A stretch of DNA of 64,000 bases. It comes from Changchengzhania lutea. Lineage in GTDB: Bacteria; Bacteroidota; Bacteroidia; Flavobacteriales; Flavobacteriaceae. Where the stretch lies: NCBI RefSeq assembly GCF_006974145.1, contig NZ_CP039456.1, positions 2,448,001 to 2,512,000 on the forward strand. Direction: 5' to 3'. This document shows, in pieces, positions 10,301 through 18,086 of the stretch. Both the position numbers and the translations under genes were made by a program. The number at the start of each line of letters is the position of its first letter. The first letter of the stretch is position 1. Under the pieces are notes generated by a model. The model was not told where the DNA came from. It made no database searches and worked only from the letters and a program-made list of their open reading frames with translations.

Positions 10301-10826
10301 CTTTTCTTATCACGCGCATCCCCCGACCACCGCCACCAGAAGCCGCTTTTAGTATAATTGGATACCCTATTTTTTTTGCTTCGCTTATGGCCGTTTTGAT
10401 ATCTTTTAAAGGTTTTTCGTTACTCCGTATTATAGGTATACCATTAGCTACAGCGACTTTTTTCGCAGTAATTTTGTCGCCTAATGATTTCAAAACGGAT
10501 ACTTTTGGTCCAATAAATATGATGCCGTTGTCTTCACATGCCTTTGCAAAAGCAGCATTTTCAGACAAAAACCCATAGCCAGGATGAATAGCGTCAACCC
10601 CATTCTTGAGCGCCACTTGTATAATATTATCAATATCTAAATAGGGTTTTAAGGGCTGGTTATCTTCACCAATTTGATAGGATTCATCGGCTTTATAACG
10701 ATGCAGGGAATACCGATCCTCATAGGTATAAATGGCTATCGTTTTAACATTAATTTCTGTACAGGCTCTAAAAATTCTAATCGCAATTTCTCCTCGGTTG
10801 GCAACAAGTACTGTTTTGATTTTCAC
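7377..10826 (-). CDS. pyc: Pyruvate carboxylase
   Basis: A 1149-residue, full-length biotin enzyme that makes oxaloacetate from pyruvate, bicarbonate and ATP. Domains in order: biotin carboxylase (about 1-455, with KAASGGGGRGMRV as the ATP-grasp loop and EVNPRIQVEHTVTE), carboxyltransferase of the HMGL-like type (about 530-800, starting FTDTTMRDAHQS, with the metal-binding HLHTHD), the PYC_OADA region, and a C-terminal biotinyl domain with the biotin-accepting lysine in EAMKMET (Lys ~1115). It stands alone as a gene and serves anaplerosis of the TCA cycle. Confidence 0.97.
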   Translation of the reverse strand: MKIKTVLVANRGEIAIRIFRACTEINVKTIAIYTYEDRYSLHRYKADESYQIGEDNQPLKPYLDIDNIIQVALKNGVDAIHPGYGFLSENAAFAKACEDNGIIFIGPKVSVLKSLGDKITAKKVAVANGIPIIRSNEKPLKDIKTAISEAKKIGYPIILKAASGGGGRGMRVIRKEDELKGAFNESKREALNAFGDDTVFLEKFVENPKHIEIQIVADNHGHMVHLYERDCSVQRRYQKVIEFAPSYGLKQKTKQALYDYALKICKAVNYNNIGTVEFLVDADSIYFIEVNPRIQVEHTVTEVVTNIDLVKTQLFIAGGYKLADTQIKIPSQASIYVNGYALQCRITTEDPQNDFKPDYGTITAYRSASGFGIRLDAGSIYQGVTISPFFDSMLVKVTANSRTLDGASRKIQRALSEFRIRGVKTNMPFLSNILTHDTFRKGKVTVNFIKANPDLFIFKEPRNRATKLITYLGDVIVNGNADVKKIDPSKTFVKPTVPKFDVNAEYPKGTKDLLTKLGPEKFSQWLKNEKKVHFTDTTMRDAHQSLLATRMRTFDMLKVAEGYAKNHPDVFSMEVWGGATFDVCLRFLQENPWERLRLLRKAMPNLLLQMLIRGSNGVGYKAYSDNLIGEFVSQSWENGVDVFRIFDSLNWMKSIAPCIEHVRTRTQGLAEGSLCYTNDILNPKNTKYNLKYYVNLAKEIENAGAHILGVKDMTGLLKPYAAYELISALKSELNIPVHLHTHDTSSIQSATYLKAIEAGVDVVDVALGGVSGLTSQPNFNSIVEMLKFQDRASHMDIDSLNDYSNYWETVREYYYPFESGLKAGSGEVYKHEIPGGQYSNLRPQAQALGLGDRFYEITKMYGDVNTLFGDIIKVTPSSKVVGDMAQYLVSNNLTVQDVLEKGDTLSFPQSVVDMFKGDLGQPVGGFPKKLQSIILKDQKPYTDRPNAHLPDLDIEQEYATFKNIFENDLSRSIEYTDFLSYQLYPKVFTDAYNNHLKYDNLMNLPTKNFFYGMEIGEEIIVELDKGKTLLITLDSVGQANSNGMVTVYFKVNGQGRSVRIKDTSIKVEKIEHIKVDSTDPKQIGAPLQGMLSTILVKRGEQVVKNQPLFIIEAMKMETTITAHTEATIKKIALKSGVMVNSEDLVLVME

Positions 10827-11043
10827 TAGTATGTGGGTTTAAATAAATTATTGTAAAAATTTTAACTAAAATACTTAAAATAATGTAAAATTCTGGTAAT
10901 TTTTATATTACTTACTGGTAATAATTCAAGGGGTGTTTTTCCTAAAATTGCATTAGAAAATCATAGAGGCTCTTTTATGAATTTAGTATTCAAGGTCATC
11001 ATTCTTGACAAAATCCGTTAGTTTTGTTGTATATAATTTGATT

Positions 11044-11775
11044 ATGAGAACATTGGTTATTGGAGATATTCATGGTGGTATGAAAGCGCTGGTTCAACTG
11101 ATGGACAGATTGGAGTTGAGACCAAATGATAAGCTCATTTTTTTAGGGGACTATGTAGATGGCTGGAGCGAAGCATCATTAGTGATACGATATTTAATAA
11201 GGCTTTCGCAAACCCATGACTGTGTTTTTATTAAAGGAAATCATGATGTATGGTGTGAAAATTGGTTAAAAACTGGAGATATTGATCCAATTTGGCATAT
11301 TCATGGTGGCAAAGAAACGATAGCGAGTTATACCTTTATATCTGCTGAAGAAAAAGAAACACATCTTAATTTTTTTGAGAAGATGCCATTATACCATATT
11401 AATGCAGACATGCGGTTATTTATTCATGCTGGTTTTACGTCTATGCACGGGGTCACCAAAGAAGTTTTTAAACCTGCCTTTTATTTTGACAGGACCCTTT
11501 GGGAAATGGCACTAACTATGGATAAAGGTATTACAGAAGATTCAACGCTGTACCCTAATCGTTTAAAGCATTACAAAGAAATTTACATTGGGCATACGCC
11601 AACGATAAATTTTGACTGTTACGTACCGATGAATGCTGCTAATGTCTGGAATGTGGATACCGGAGCAGCCTTTTATGGTAAATTGTCTGGGATTGATTTG
11701 GATACGAAAAAAGTTTTTCAAAGTGATATTGTGAAAGACCTTTATCCTAATGAAAAAGGGAGAAATAAATCGTGA
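11044..11775 (+). CDS. Metallophosphoesterase (PPP-type calcineurin-like phosphatase)
   Basis: A 243-residue cytosolic enzyme with the full metal-binding set of PPP-type phosphatases: GDIHGG (residues 6-11), GDYVDGW (about 35-41), GNHD (about 67-70) and a later HAGFT and GHTPT. Such enzymes are protein-serine/threonine phosphatases or diadenosine tetraphosphatases; the substrate here is not known. The frame is open further upstream to 11005, but the start at 11044 (MRTLVIGDIHGG) places the first strand at the N-terminus as in homologues. It converges with the arsenosugar operon with an 11-bp gap. Confidence 0.85.
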   Translation: MRTLVIGDIHGGMKALVQLMDRLELRPNDKLIFLGDYVDGWSEASLVIRYLIRLSQTHDCVFIKGNHDVWCENWLKTGDIDPIWHIHGGKETIASYTFISAEEKETHLNFFEKMPLYHINADMRLFIHAGFTSMHGVTKEVFKPAFYFDRTLWEMALTMDKGITEDSTLYPNRLKHYKEIYIGHTPTINFDCYVPMNAANVWNVDTGAAFYGKLSGIDLDTKKVFQSDIVKDLYPNEKGRNKS

Positions 11776-11786
11776 TGGGTATAATA

Positions 11787-12500
11787 TTAAGAAGCGATGT
11801 GTTTTTTGTAGTACTGATGTAAATCGGTCGCCGAGGCTCCAAACCATTTTTGGACATAAATATTCCAAAAATGAAATTGTAATTTCCAAACACCATGTTT
11901 TTGATATAAACGCGCAGAGGTTGTGAGTTTTTTTTGAATCACTGTAAACTCGTCAATAGCGTAAAGTTTACTTATTAAATCGTTGTCTTCGTATATAATA
12001 TAATCTTCATCAAAACCGCCAAGATCTTTAAATAACGTTTTGGTAATAAATTGACTTTGATCTCCGCCACGGCAGGCACGCCATTTAAATTGCGTGAGCC
12101 AACCGGCCAATTGCAGCCACCAATGGGTGTTATTAAATTGCATTCGGAAGCACCCCGCTTTGTTGCCGTTTTCAATTTCATTAATAATGAGTTCATCAAA
12201 ATGTTTAGGCGGAAAAGAGTCAGCGTGTAAAAAGTACAAAATCTTTCCTTTGGCATGTTGTGCCCCTAAATTCATTTGTTTAGCACGTCCCTTTTCTGAA
12301 TTTAAAAGTAGTATTTGTGGATGAGTGTCACTTTGGAGAAATCTATTAATTGTGTTCTGAGAGCCGTCTGTACTACCGCCGTCTACAATAATGATTTCTG
12401 GAACCAAGTTAGTTGACACATGACCTATAAGATGCTGAAGCACATGGGTAATGTTTTTAGCTTCATTAAGCATAGGTATAATAATCGAGATGTTACTCAT
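11787..12500 (-). CDS. TIGR04283-type arsenosugar biosynthesis glycosyltransferase (GT2)
   Basis: A 237-residue GT-A family 2 glycosyltransferase: nucleotide-sugar binding start SIIIPMLNEAKNI (residues 5-17), VDGGSTDGS (about 40-48), and FLHADSFPP as the DXD-like metal site (about 91-99). The sequence resembles the TIGR04283 family, whose members lie in arsenosugar clusters. It is the last gene of the operon and overlaps the DUF547 gene by 8 bp. Its likely job is attaching the arsenic-bearing ribose to an aglycone or lipid, but this is inferred from context. Confidence 0.85.
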   Translation of the reverse strand: MSNISIIIPMLNEAKNITHVLQHLIGHVSTNLVPEIIIVDGGSTDGSQNTINRFLQSDTHPQILLLNSEKGRAKQMNLGAQHAKGKILYFLHADSFPPKHFDELIINEIENGNKAGCFRMQFNNTHWWLQLAGWLTQFKWRACRGGDQSQFITKTLFKDLGGFDEDYIIYEDNDLISKLYAIDEFTVIQKKLTTSARLYQKHGVWKLQFHFWNIYVQKWFGASATDLHQYYKKHIAS

Positions 12501-13323
12501 TTAACTCCCAATTATAATCTTTAAAACTCATTCGCGCTTTTTCAGAAATAGTGATATCTGTGTACTGATTTAAAAAATTTATAAGACTTCCGTTCTTTTT
12601 AAAATCATCATCAAACCATTTAAAAATTTTAGAAATTTCAATTTTGTTCGGCGCTATCTTATTTCTTTTTTCGTTTGATAAAAATGTTTTAGTCGCTGCT
12701 GTGAGTTGGGCTTCTAAATCGTTAGAAGTATAGGCTGTGTTAGCTAATTTAGGACAGGAATATGAGGCACAGACTATAGCGAAATGAATACGTGGTTCGT
12801 TCATTTTTCTTAATATATCGTGCTCAATATGGTTCAGATCAACCTGTTTATCTCCAAATTGCCACAACGCTTGATCCCATGGATTTTTAATATCTTTTAT
12901 GCTATTTACGGGGTAATTTTTAATAATTAAATCGATGGTTAAAGCATTGTATGCATTAATCCAATAGGCTAAAACCTCATTTCTTTTCCAACTGGAATCA
13001 GGTACGTTTTTACTGAGGTTTTCAATATAGACACTTAACTTTTCTTTGTTTTTTTTGAATGCCTTATAATTTACTTGACCATCTTCTGAAACATATTGTT
13101 GGAGCAATGTGTTCCATAGCTCATGATTGAATGCCTTTTGTTTAGTAGTAAGGCTGTTTTGAGTACTGTCAACAAGTTTAATGTCGTTATTCAAAAGACT
13201 ATCTGTGGTTTTGGTTTGACCAACCGATGTGGTCTGTGTGGTATTTGATACAGCTTTTGGAGCATTTGTACAAGCTGAATAATTGAATAAAAGACTGATA
13301 AAAGTAAGAATGAGATATTTCAT
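12493..13323 (-). CDS. DUF547 domain lipoprotein
   Basis: A 276-residue protein with a lipoprotein signal (MKYLILTFISLLFNYSAC, Cys18), then a polar linker (about 20-65) and a DUF547 domain (about 70-270) with its recognisable VLAYWINAYNALTIDLI and FAIVCASYSCPKLA stretches. DUF547 has a predicted cysteine-protease-like fold, but its function is unknown. It is followed by, and overlaps by 8 bp, the TIGR04283 glycosyltransferase, the usual neighbour in arsenosugar loci. The reading frame is open upstream of its ATG and runs back without a stop through the sterol desaturase remnant; no start codon exists there, so the ATG at 13323 is used. Confidence 0.85.
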   Translation of the reverse strand: MKYLILTFISLLFNYSACTNAPKAVSNTTQTTSVGQTKTTDSLLNNDIKLVDSTQNSLTTKQKAFNHELWNTLLQQYVSEDGQVNYKAFKKNKEKLSVYIENLSKNVPDSSWKRNEVLAYWINAYNALTIDLIIKNYPVNSIKDIKNPWDQALWQFGDKQVDLNHIEHDILRKMNEPRIHFAIVCASYSCPKLANTAYTSNDLEAQLTAATKTFLSNEKRNKIAPNKIEISKIFKWFDDDFKKNGSLINFLNQYTDITISEKARMSFKDYNWELNE

Positions 13324-13667
13324 TTTTTCGTTATTGGATATAATTCTTGATTTATAAAATTTTTTGGGGAAGGTTTCATCACCAGAAAAACCGAGTTCAA
13401 TATCTTTTTCGCTATGTGGGACATAGTTGGTTTTAAATAGATAATCCCAAATATTTAAAGTAAGTCCGTAATTAACATCAAAACTTACATATTTAGGTAA
13501 GGCTTTGGCGTGATGCCAAATGTGCCTTTTAGGATTGTTAAAAATGTATTTTAAAAATCCATAGGCCCATCCCAGATTGGCATGGTTTAAATGTCCAATA
13601 ATGATGCTAAAAAATACACGATGACCATACCCTGTGCGTCAAAATCATCAATAAGCGCAATAGGAAT
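13324..13667 (-). pseudogene. Sterol desaturase / fatty acid hydroxylase remnant
   Basis: Reverse-strand translation gives a recognisable C-terminal part of a sterol desaturase-type membrane di-iron hydroxylase: GHLNHANLGW, FLKYIFNNPKRHIWHHAK with its histidine cluster, then NYGLTLNIWDYLF and EKDIELGFSGDETFPKKF. An earlier segment (IPIALIDDFDAQGMVIV) lies in a different frame, so there is a frameshift near 13620. Everything upstream is missing, about two thirds of the usual gene. The natural stop is also lost: the frame runs straight into the DUF547 gene. Its place between arsM and the DUF547 gene suggests it was once part of the arsenosugar operon. Confidence 0.8.
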
Positions 13668-13996
13668 TTTTTATGCTCTCTATGTATTTATTTTTATTCA
13701 TGTCACGATTTTATAATTGTTTTGCTATTTAGGGTCTCTTCAGAATCTCTGAAACACCTGTATTTATTGAGTTTTTTTCTGTTTTTATTGTTTTTTAATG
13801 CAGGGTTATTGCTCTATTAATGCAATGCCTTTGTATTTCAGAACAACTATTTAGACAAAAAAACTGAAATTTGAAAAACACAATAGACTGTCCATGAACA
13901 AAACCTTCTTAAAATGCTTTAAAATGCGTTTAGAGCAGCATAAAAAAACAGAATATATCCAGTAAGTCAAAAGTTGACATTCTGAGGAAACCCTAT
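13668..13996. other. Non-coding remnant spacer in arsenosugar operon
   Basis: About 330 bases between arsM and the desaturase remnant. I see no gene and no clear homology to the missing front part of the desaturase. A very short minus-strand frame (17 codons, starting near 13698) stops just before the remnant. The stretch is low-complexity and AT-rich with a small GTCAA/TTGAC hairpin near 13970. It looks like decayed DNA. Confidence 0.5.
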
Positions 13997-14965
13997 TTAG
14001 CAGCAGCCTCCACCATCATAATGAAACGTGGATTCTGAAAAATAAATGTCATCTCTTTGTAATGCTTGCAAGGCGGCAGCTGTTTTATCGCATATGGCCA
14101 GTGGCTGATTTTTTAATAAAATATGGCCTGCTTTATCATCAAAGTAATCGTTCTCTCCATAATAGATTGCTGATTTTCCAGTAAAAACACAAGGGCCATC
14201 TGCTGGCATAGGGTCTTTAATGGCGGCGACTTCAATTGATTCAATATAAATTAACTCATCTGTAGGGTAGCTTTTAGGATCGAGAATCCTGTAAGGTTTA
14301 CGCGCTCTAATTTCAATCGTACCAAAACCGGCGTCTGTTAATGCTTTGACATATTCTGAAATGGGCAAGCTGCCACTTAAACACAAAGCACGAAGTCTTT
14401 CATCATTTCTCAAGGTGTCATTCATGGGTTGCTCACAGGTGGGATCACTCATAACTAAACGGCCATGAGGTTTTAATACGCGGTACATTTCGGCAATAGC
14501 CCGTTTTAAATCATCAGCTTTAAAAATATTGAATAAACAGTTCTGTGCAGCCACGTCAATACTGTTATCCTCAACTGGCAAATGCATGGCATCTCCTTTT
14601 TTGAGGTCTATAAAGTCGCTTTTAAACCAATCATTTTGGGCTTCTGCCTCAATAAAGTTTTTTCTAGATGCCTCTAGCATTTCATCAACCACATCAACGC
14701 CAATAACCCCACCTTTTTGTCTATTGAAATAAGCAAATTGTAAGAGTTCCATACCACCACCAACGCCAACATAGAGCATTTTGGGGTTGTTGGTCAAGTC
14801 TCTGGCATGCACCGTGCTACCACAGCCATAATTCATTTCTTGCATAATTTTAGGGATTTTAAGCCCTGGCAATTCCCAAATAGGATTGGTGGTGCAGCAT
14901 AAGCCAACATCTGGCGTTAAGGCTGCTTCTTTGTATACGTTGTGTGTTGTATCTAAATAGCTCAT
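13997..14965 (-). CDS. arsM: Arsenosugar biosynthesis arsenite methyltransferase ArsM
   Basis: A 322-residue class I SAM-dependent methyltransferase. The SAM-binding glycine motif (YVGVGGGMELLQ) is at about 65-76 and GVDVVDEML follows as motif II. Arsenic-binding cysteines fit ArsM: a CC pair at 23-24 (GLCCTTN), a mid-protein Cys (DPTCEQP) and a C-terminal GGGCC tail. ArsM methylates arsenite stepwise to dimethylated arsenic, the substrate for ArsS. It starts one base after the PNP stop codon, so it is within the operon. Confidence 0.92.
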   Translation of the reverse strand: MSYLDTTHNVYKEAALTPDVGLCCTTNPIWELPGLKIPKIMQEMNYGCGSTVHARDLTNNPKMLYVGVGGGMELLQFAYFNRQKGGVIGVDVVDEMLEASRKNFIEAEAQNDWFKSDFIDLKKGDAMHLPVEDNSIDVAAQNCLFNIFKADDLKRAIAEMYRVLKPHGRLVMSDPTCEQPMNDTLRNDERLRALCLSGSLPISEYVKALTDAGFGTIEIRARKPYRILDPKSYPTDELIYIESIEVAAIKDPMPADGPCVFTGKSAIYYGENDYFDDKAGHILLKNQPLAICDKTAAALQALQRDDIYFSESTFHYDGGGCC

Positions 14966-14966
14966 A

Positions 14967-15779
14967 TTATAAGGTCTTAATCAATGCTTTAAATAGGGTA
15001 ATCATGTTTGGCTCTGCTTTTGAAGCCATGGCAATAATTTCTGAAATATCTACAGGTTTTAAATCGTCTGGATCACATTCATCGGTCAAAACTGAAACCG
15101 CTGCAGCTTTTAAATTTAAATGCTTGGCGACAATAATCTCAGGGACCGTGCTCATGCCTACAGCATCAGCGCCAAGGGTTTTCAACATGCGATATTCTGC
15201 GCGTGTTTCTAATTGTGGTCCTACTACAGAGGCATAAACGCCTTTATGCAAGGTGATGTTGTGTGCTTTGGCGATGCTTTCAAACTTTGAATTAATTTCT
15301 AAGTCGTAAGGCGCACTCATATCTGTAAAACGTTCACCCAATGCCGACACGCCTTTAAAGGCTAATGGTGAGCCACCTTGTAGATTAATGTGGTCATCAA
15401 TCAACATGAGCTCCCCTTTTTTGTAATCGAGATTAATGGCACCGGCCGCATTGGAAACCAATAAGGTTTTAATGCCTAATTTTTCCATAATTCGCACGGG
15501 GAAGGTGACATCTTGCAATGAATACCCTTCGTAAACATGGAACCTGCCTTGCATGACCACTACTTTTTTTCCAGCTAAATTGCCATAGATAAGTTTGCCT
15601 TTATGAAACTCAACCGTGGCTGTTGGGAAGTTAGGGATGTGATTGTAACTCGCTTCAACAAGGACTTCAATGGCATCAATAAGTTGTCCTAATCCTGTGC
15701 CTAAAATGATGCCTACTTCTGGATCATCAAAGCCTTTGCTTTGTAAATATGCTGTACTTTCTGTAATCTGTTTAATCAT
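14967..15779 (-). CDS. Purine-nucleoside phosphorylase (PNP-I, trimeric type)
   Basis: A 270-residue phosphorylase: phosphate-binding GTGLGQLID (residues 27-35), VVMQGRFHVYEGY (about 74-86), SNAAGAIN (about 113-120) and VGPQLETRAEYRM (about 186-198). The family cleaves purine nucleosides with phosphate to base plus ribose-1-phosphate. In this operon it may cleave adenine from the dimethylarsinoyl-deoxyadenosine made by ArsS, leaving an arsenic-bearing sugar phosphate; that role is inferred from gene order. It overlaps the upstream glycosyltransferase gene by 8 bp. Confidence 0.92.
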   Translation of the reverse strand: MIKQITESTAYLQSKGFDDPEVGIILGTGLGQLIDAIEVLVEASYNHIPNFPTATVEFHKGKLIYGNLAGKKVVVMQGRFHVYEGYSLQDVTFPVRIMEKLGIKTLLVSNAAGAINLDYKKGELMLIDDHINLQGGSPLAFKGVSALGERFTDMSAPYDLEINSKFESIAKAHNITLHKGVYASVVGPQLETRAEYRMLKTLGADAVGMSTVPEIIVAKHLNLKAAAVSVLTDECDPDDLKPVDISEIIAMASKAEPNMITLFKALIKTL

Positions 15780-16401
15780 GGAATTGTTTTAGTTTTTTCT
15801 GTAATTCAGGATTCAATTTATAAAACGCTGAAGTTACTAAATCCTCATACGTATCTATATCATTGAGTGTTTCTAATAGGGCATAATCCATATTGTTTTT
15901 TACTAATTCTTTTAGGGTTACCTGTAATAACTGTGGCTGGCTCCACGGTTTATTATCAAATACCAAATCGTTCATTTTAGAAAGCCCTATAAGGTAATAA
16001 CCACCATCTTCTGCAGGACCAAAAACAAGGTCTTTAGTTTTCAGGACTTCAAGTCCGTTGATAATATGTTTGCTGGTAATATCTGGTAAATCGGAGCCAA
16101 TTAAAACAATACGCTCATAACCCTCTTCAAAGCCTTTTTTAAAAGCATTCCTCATGCGCTCTCCCAAATTTTCACCTTCTTGAACAGCCTTGTAATCGTT
16201 TTTCCATTTGTTTTCGATGATGGCATCAGAGAAATAAATCCGCTTATCTGTTGTTGTACTTTTAGTAGCACCTTCGGTTATTTTTACAAGTTCCTTATAT
16301 ACTTCAAAAGCGCCTTGATTGCCTATGGTCTTTGCCAGTCGCGTTTTCACCTTGCCCAGTTTTATGTTTTTTACAAAAATAATGATGAGTTCTTTAGTCA
16401 T
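15772..16401 (-). CDS. TIGR04282-type arsenosugar biosynthesis glycosyltransferase (DUF2064)
   Basis: A 209-residue protein of the DUF2064/TIGR04282 group, a nucleotide-sugar transferase-like GT-A fold: FVKNIKLGKVKTRLAKTIG (residues 8-26) and VLIGSDLPD, then FGPAEDGGYYLIGL. The frame is open up to 16542, but the start at 16401 (MTKELIIIFVKN) fits the family and gives an 8-bp overlap with the rhodanese gene, the same spacing as at its other end with PNP. It works in the arsenosugar operon, perhaps activating or transferring the arsenosugar moiety. Confidence 0.88.
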   Translation of the reverse strand: MTKELIIIFVKNIKLGKVKTRLAKTIGNQGAFEVYKELVKITEGATKSTTTDKRIYFSDAIIENKWKNDYKAVQEGENLGERMRNAFKKGFEEGYERIVLIGSDLPDITSKHIINGLEVLKTKDLVFGPAEDGGYYLIGLSKMNDLVFDNKPWSQPQLLQVTLKELVKNNMDYALLETLNDIDTYEDLVTSAFYKLNPELQKKLKQFHD

Positions 16402-16888
16402 AAACCTTGATGCCATTTGTGAGCCATTTGCTCCATTCCTTTGAAAATGTATGAACGGTGTCCGTTTCCTTTTCTTCAGCATTATAAACGGGTAAATCAT
16501 TATTTTTCCACTCAAAAATACCACCGAATAAATTATAAACATTGTTATAGCCTACTTTTTTAAGGCTATCTGCAATAGATTCAGAACGCACTCCAACGGA
16601 GCAATACACCACAATTTTTGATTCTTTGTTTGGAATTGTTTTCTGAACACTATCTATTTTAAAATGGGTATAACCTACATGAATCGCATTTTTTAAATGA
16701 CTCGTTTTATATTCTTTTTGTTCTCTAGAGTCCATTAGGATAACAGGTTCTTTTCCAGTTTTTAAATCTTCAACAGAAATGTATGGGATACTTTCATCAT
16801 TATACACTTTTAAAAGCTTAGACAGGGTTTTTTGTGAAAACCCTGAAGACGAAAATCCAATAAAAAGGAATACTATTAGCTTTTTCAT
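16394..16888 (-). CDS. Exported rhodanese-like domain protein
   Basis: A 164-residue protein with a signal peptide (about 1-19, ending GFSQ) and one rhodanese domain (about 35-140). The active-site loop CSVGVRSE is present with Cys96, so it should be able to carry a persulfide or a thiol-bound group. It lies two bases after arsS and overlaps the next gene. Rhodaneses are common passengers in arsenosugar loci; the exact step is unknown. Confidence 0.85.
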   Translation of the reverse strand: MKKLIVFLFIGFSSSGFSQKTLSKLLKVYNDESIPYISVEDLKTGKEPVILMDSREQKEYKTSHLKNAIHVGYTHFKIDSVQKTIPNKESKIVVYCSVGVRSESIADSLKKVGYNNVYNLFGGIFEWKNNDLPVYNAEEKETDTVHTFSKEWSKWLTNGIKVYD

Positions 16889-16890
16889 AG

Positions 16891-17946
16891 TTACGCGACC
16901 ACACCTTGACAGCTACTTCCTGCACCTGCTGTGCAACCATAGCAATGTTGGGAAATAACGATGTTTCTACCCTCTAATAGTGCTTCGTTATATTCTGAAA
17001 TATGTTTTGCTTTACTGTTAACGGGCAGTTCTAGCATCTGATTGAAATCACAATCAAACAAACACCCATCCCAACTAATAGACAGGGTATTGGTGCACAT
17101 CACCTTGGCAACCGCCGTGGGATTGTAGGCTTCTACTAGCGAGTACATGTAATCCTCATAATTTTCTGAAGCAATTAAATAGTCTAAAAAACGTGAAATA
17201 GGCAGATTGGTGATGGCGAATAAATTATGAAATTCAATATCAAAATCGGCTTTGAGCGCTTTTTTAAAATCTTTTTCCATAGAAGCCTGATCGCCAGGTA
17301 AAAATGCGCCGGACGGGTTATAGACCAAATCTAAGCGCAAGTTGCTTTCTGGCATCCCGTAACCCACCGCATTCAATTCCTGTAATGCTTTTATCGATTT
17401 ATCAAAAACACCATCACCGCGTTGTTTATCCGTTTTTCCACGGGTCCAGTGTGGCATCGAACTTACCACATGGATGTTATGTTTTTTAAAGAATTCGGGC
17501 AAATCGTAATATTTTTTGTTGGCCCTAATGATGGTAAGGTTAGACCGCACAATAAAATCCTTAATACCCGCCTTGGCAGCTTCTTCGACAAACCATCTAA
17601 AATCCGGATTCATTTCTGGGGCGCCACCTGTTAAATCCAATGTGTGCGCCTCTGTTTTTTTTATGACTGCTAAACATTGTTGCATGGTGTCGCGTGTCAT
17701 AATTTCCTTTCGGTCTGGACCAGCATCTACATGGCAGTGCTCACAAACCTGATTACACATGTAACCCACGTTTATTTGTAAAATCTCTAATTTTTTTGCT
17801 TTAAGCGGAAATTGATTGGACTCAGAAATTTTATTTTTGAATGTTGGTAATTCGCCATCTTGAAAAATCCCATTAGAAAGAATTTCAAGTTGTCTGTTGC
17901 TATTTGCTAAATCGCTTTCGCGCTTATGAAGGGACTTTGTTACCAT
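16891..17946 (-). CDS. arsS: Arsenosugar biosynthesis radical SAM protein ArsS
   Basis: A 351-residue radical SAM enzyme. The cluster-binding motif CNQVCEHC (CxxxCxxC, Cys64/68/71) follows NVGYM, and a GGAPE SAM-binding stretch lies near 101-105. The C-terminal domain has conserved cysteines (CLFDCDFNQ, CYGCTAGAGSSCQG). ArsS is known to join the 5'-deoxyadenosyl group of SAM to dimethylated arsenic, making dimethylarsinoyl-deoxyadenosine, the arsenosugar precursor. It lies between the peroxidase-like gene and the rhodanese gene. Confidence 0.93.
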   Translation of the reverse strand: MVTKSLHKRESDLANSNRQLEILSNGIFQDGELPTFKNKISESNQFPLKAKKLEILQINVGYMCNQVCEHCHVDAGPDRKEIMTRDTMQQCLAVIKKTEAHTLDLTGGAPEMNPDFRWFVEEAAKAGIKDFIVRSNLTIIRANKKYYDLPEFFKKHNIHVVSSMPHWTRGKTDKQRGDGVFDKSIKALQELNAVGYGMPESNLRLDLVYNPSGAFLPGDQASMEKDFKKALKADFDIEFHNLFAITNLPISRFLDYLIASENYEDYMYSLVEAYNPTAVAKVMCTNTLSISWDGCLFDCDFNQMLELPVNSKAKHISEYNEALLEGRNIVISQHCYGCTAGAGSSCQGVVA

Positions 17947-17998
17947 TTATTGGTTTTATCTTAATTAGTGTTATGGTGAAAAATTAGAGTTGGATTTT

Positions 17999-18081
17999 GC
18001 GTTAGGGATTGAACGGTGTGTTTGAGCTCGCCGACGGTAGGAGGCAGCGAGTAGTGAAAGCCCGACCCTTGGGGAACGCCC
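17999..18081. repeat. Structured interspersed repeat (GCGTTAGGG...AACGCCC)
   Basis: An 83-bp, locally GC-rich element in an otherwise AT-rich spacer. It starts GCGTTAGGGATTGAA and ends AGCCCGACCC...GGGGAACGCCC, so the ends can pair (GCGTT with AACGC). A central CTCGC...GCGAG hairpin lies at about 18027-18051. Elements of this shape are, as I recall, scattered between genes in many Flavobacteriia. It sits inside the arsenosugar operon, between the peroxidase-like gene and arsS. Confidence 0.6.
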
Positions 18082-18086
18082 AAATA

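Noticed and set aside
10234-10578. Long frame antisense to pyc
   Set aside because: Pyruvate carboxylase is unambiguous on the other strand; the antisense frame is a by-product of its codon use. The same holds for the antisense frames at 9280-9594 and 47366-47896.
11005-11043. Promoter with TTGAC and TATAATTTG for the metallophosphoesterase, or an N-terminal extension of it
   Set aside because: The -7-like box ends four bases before the ATG at 11044, so transcription would begin at or after the start codon. The 13 extra residues do not look like homologues.
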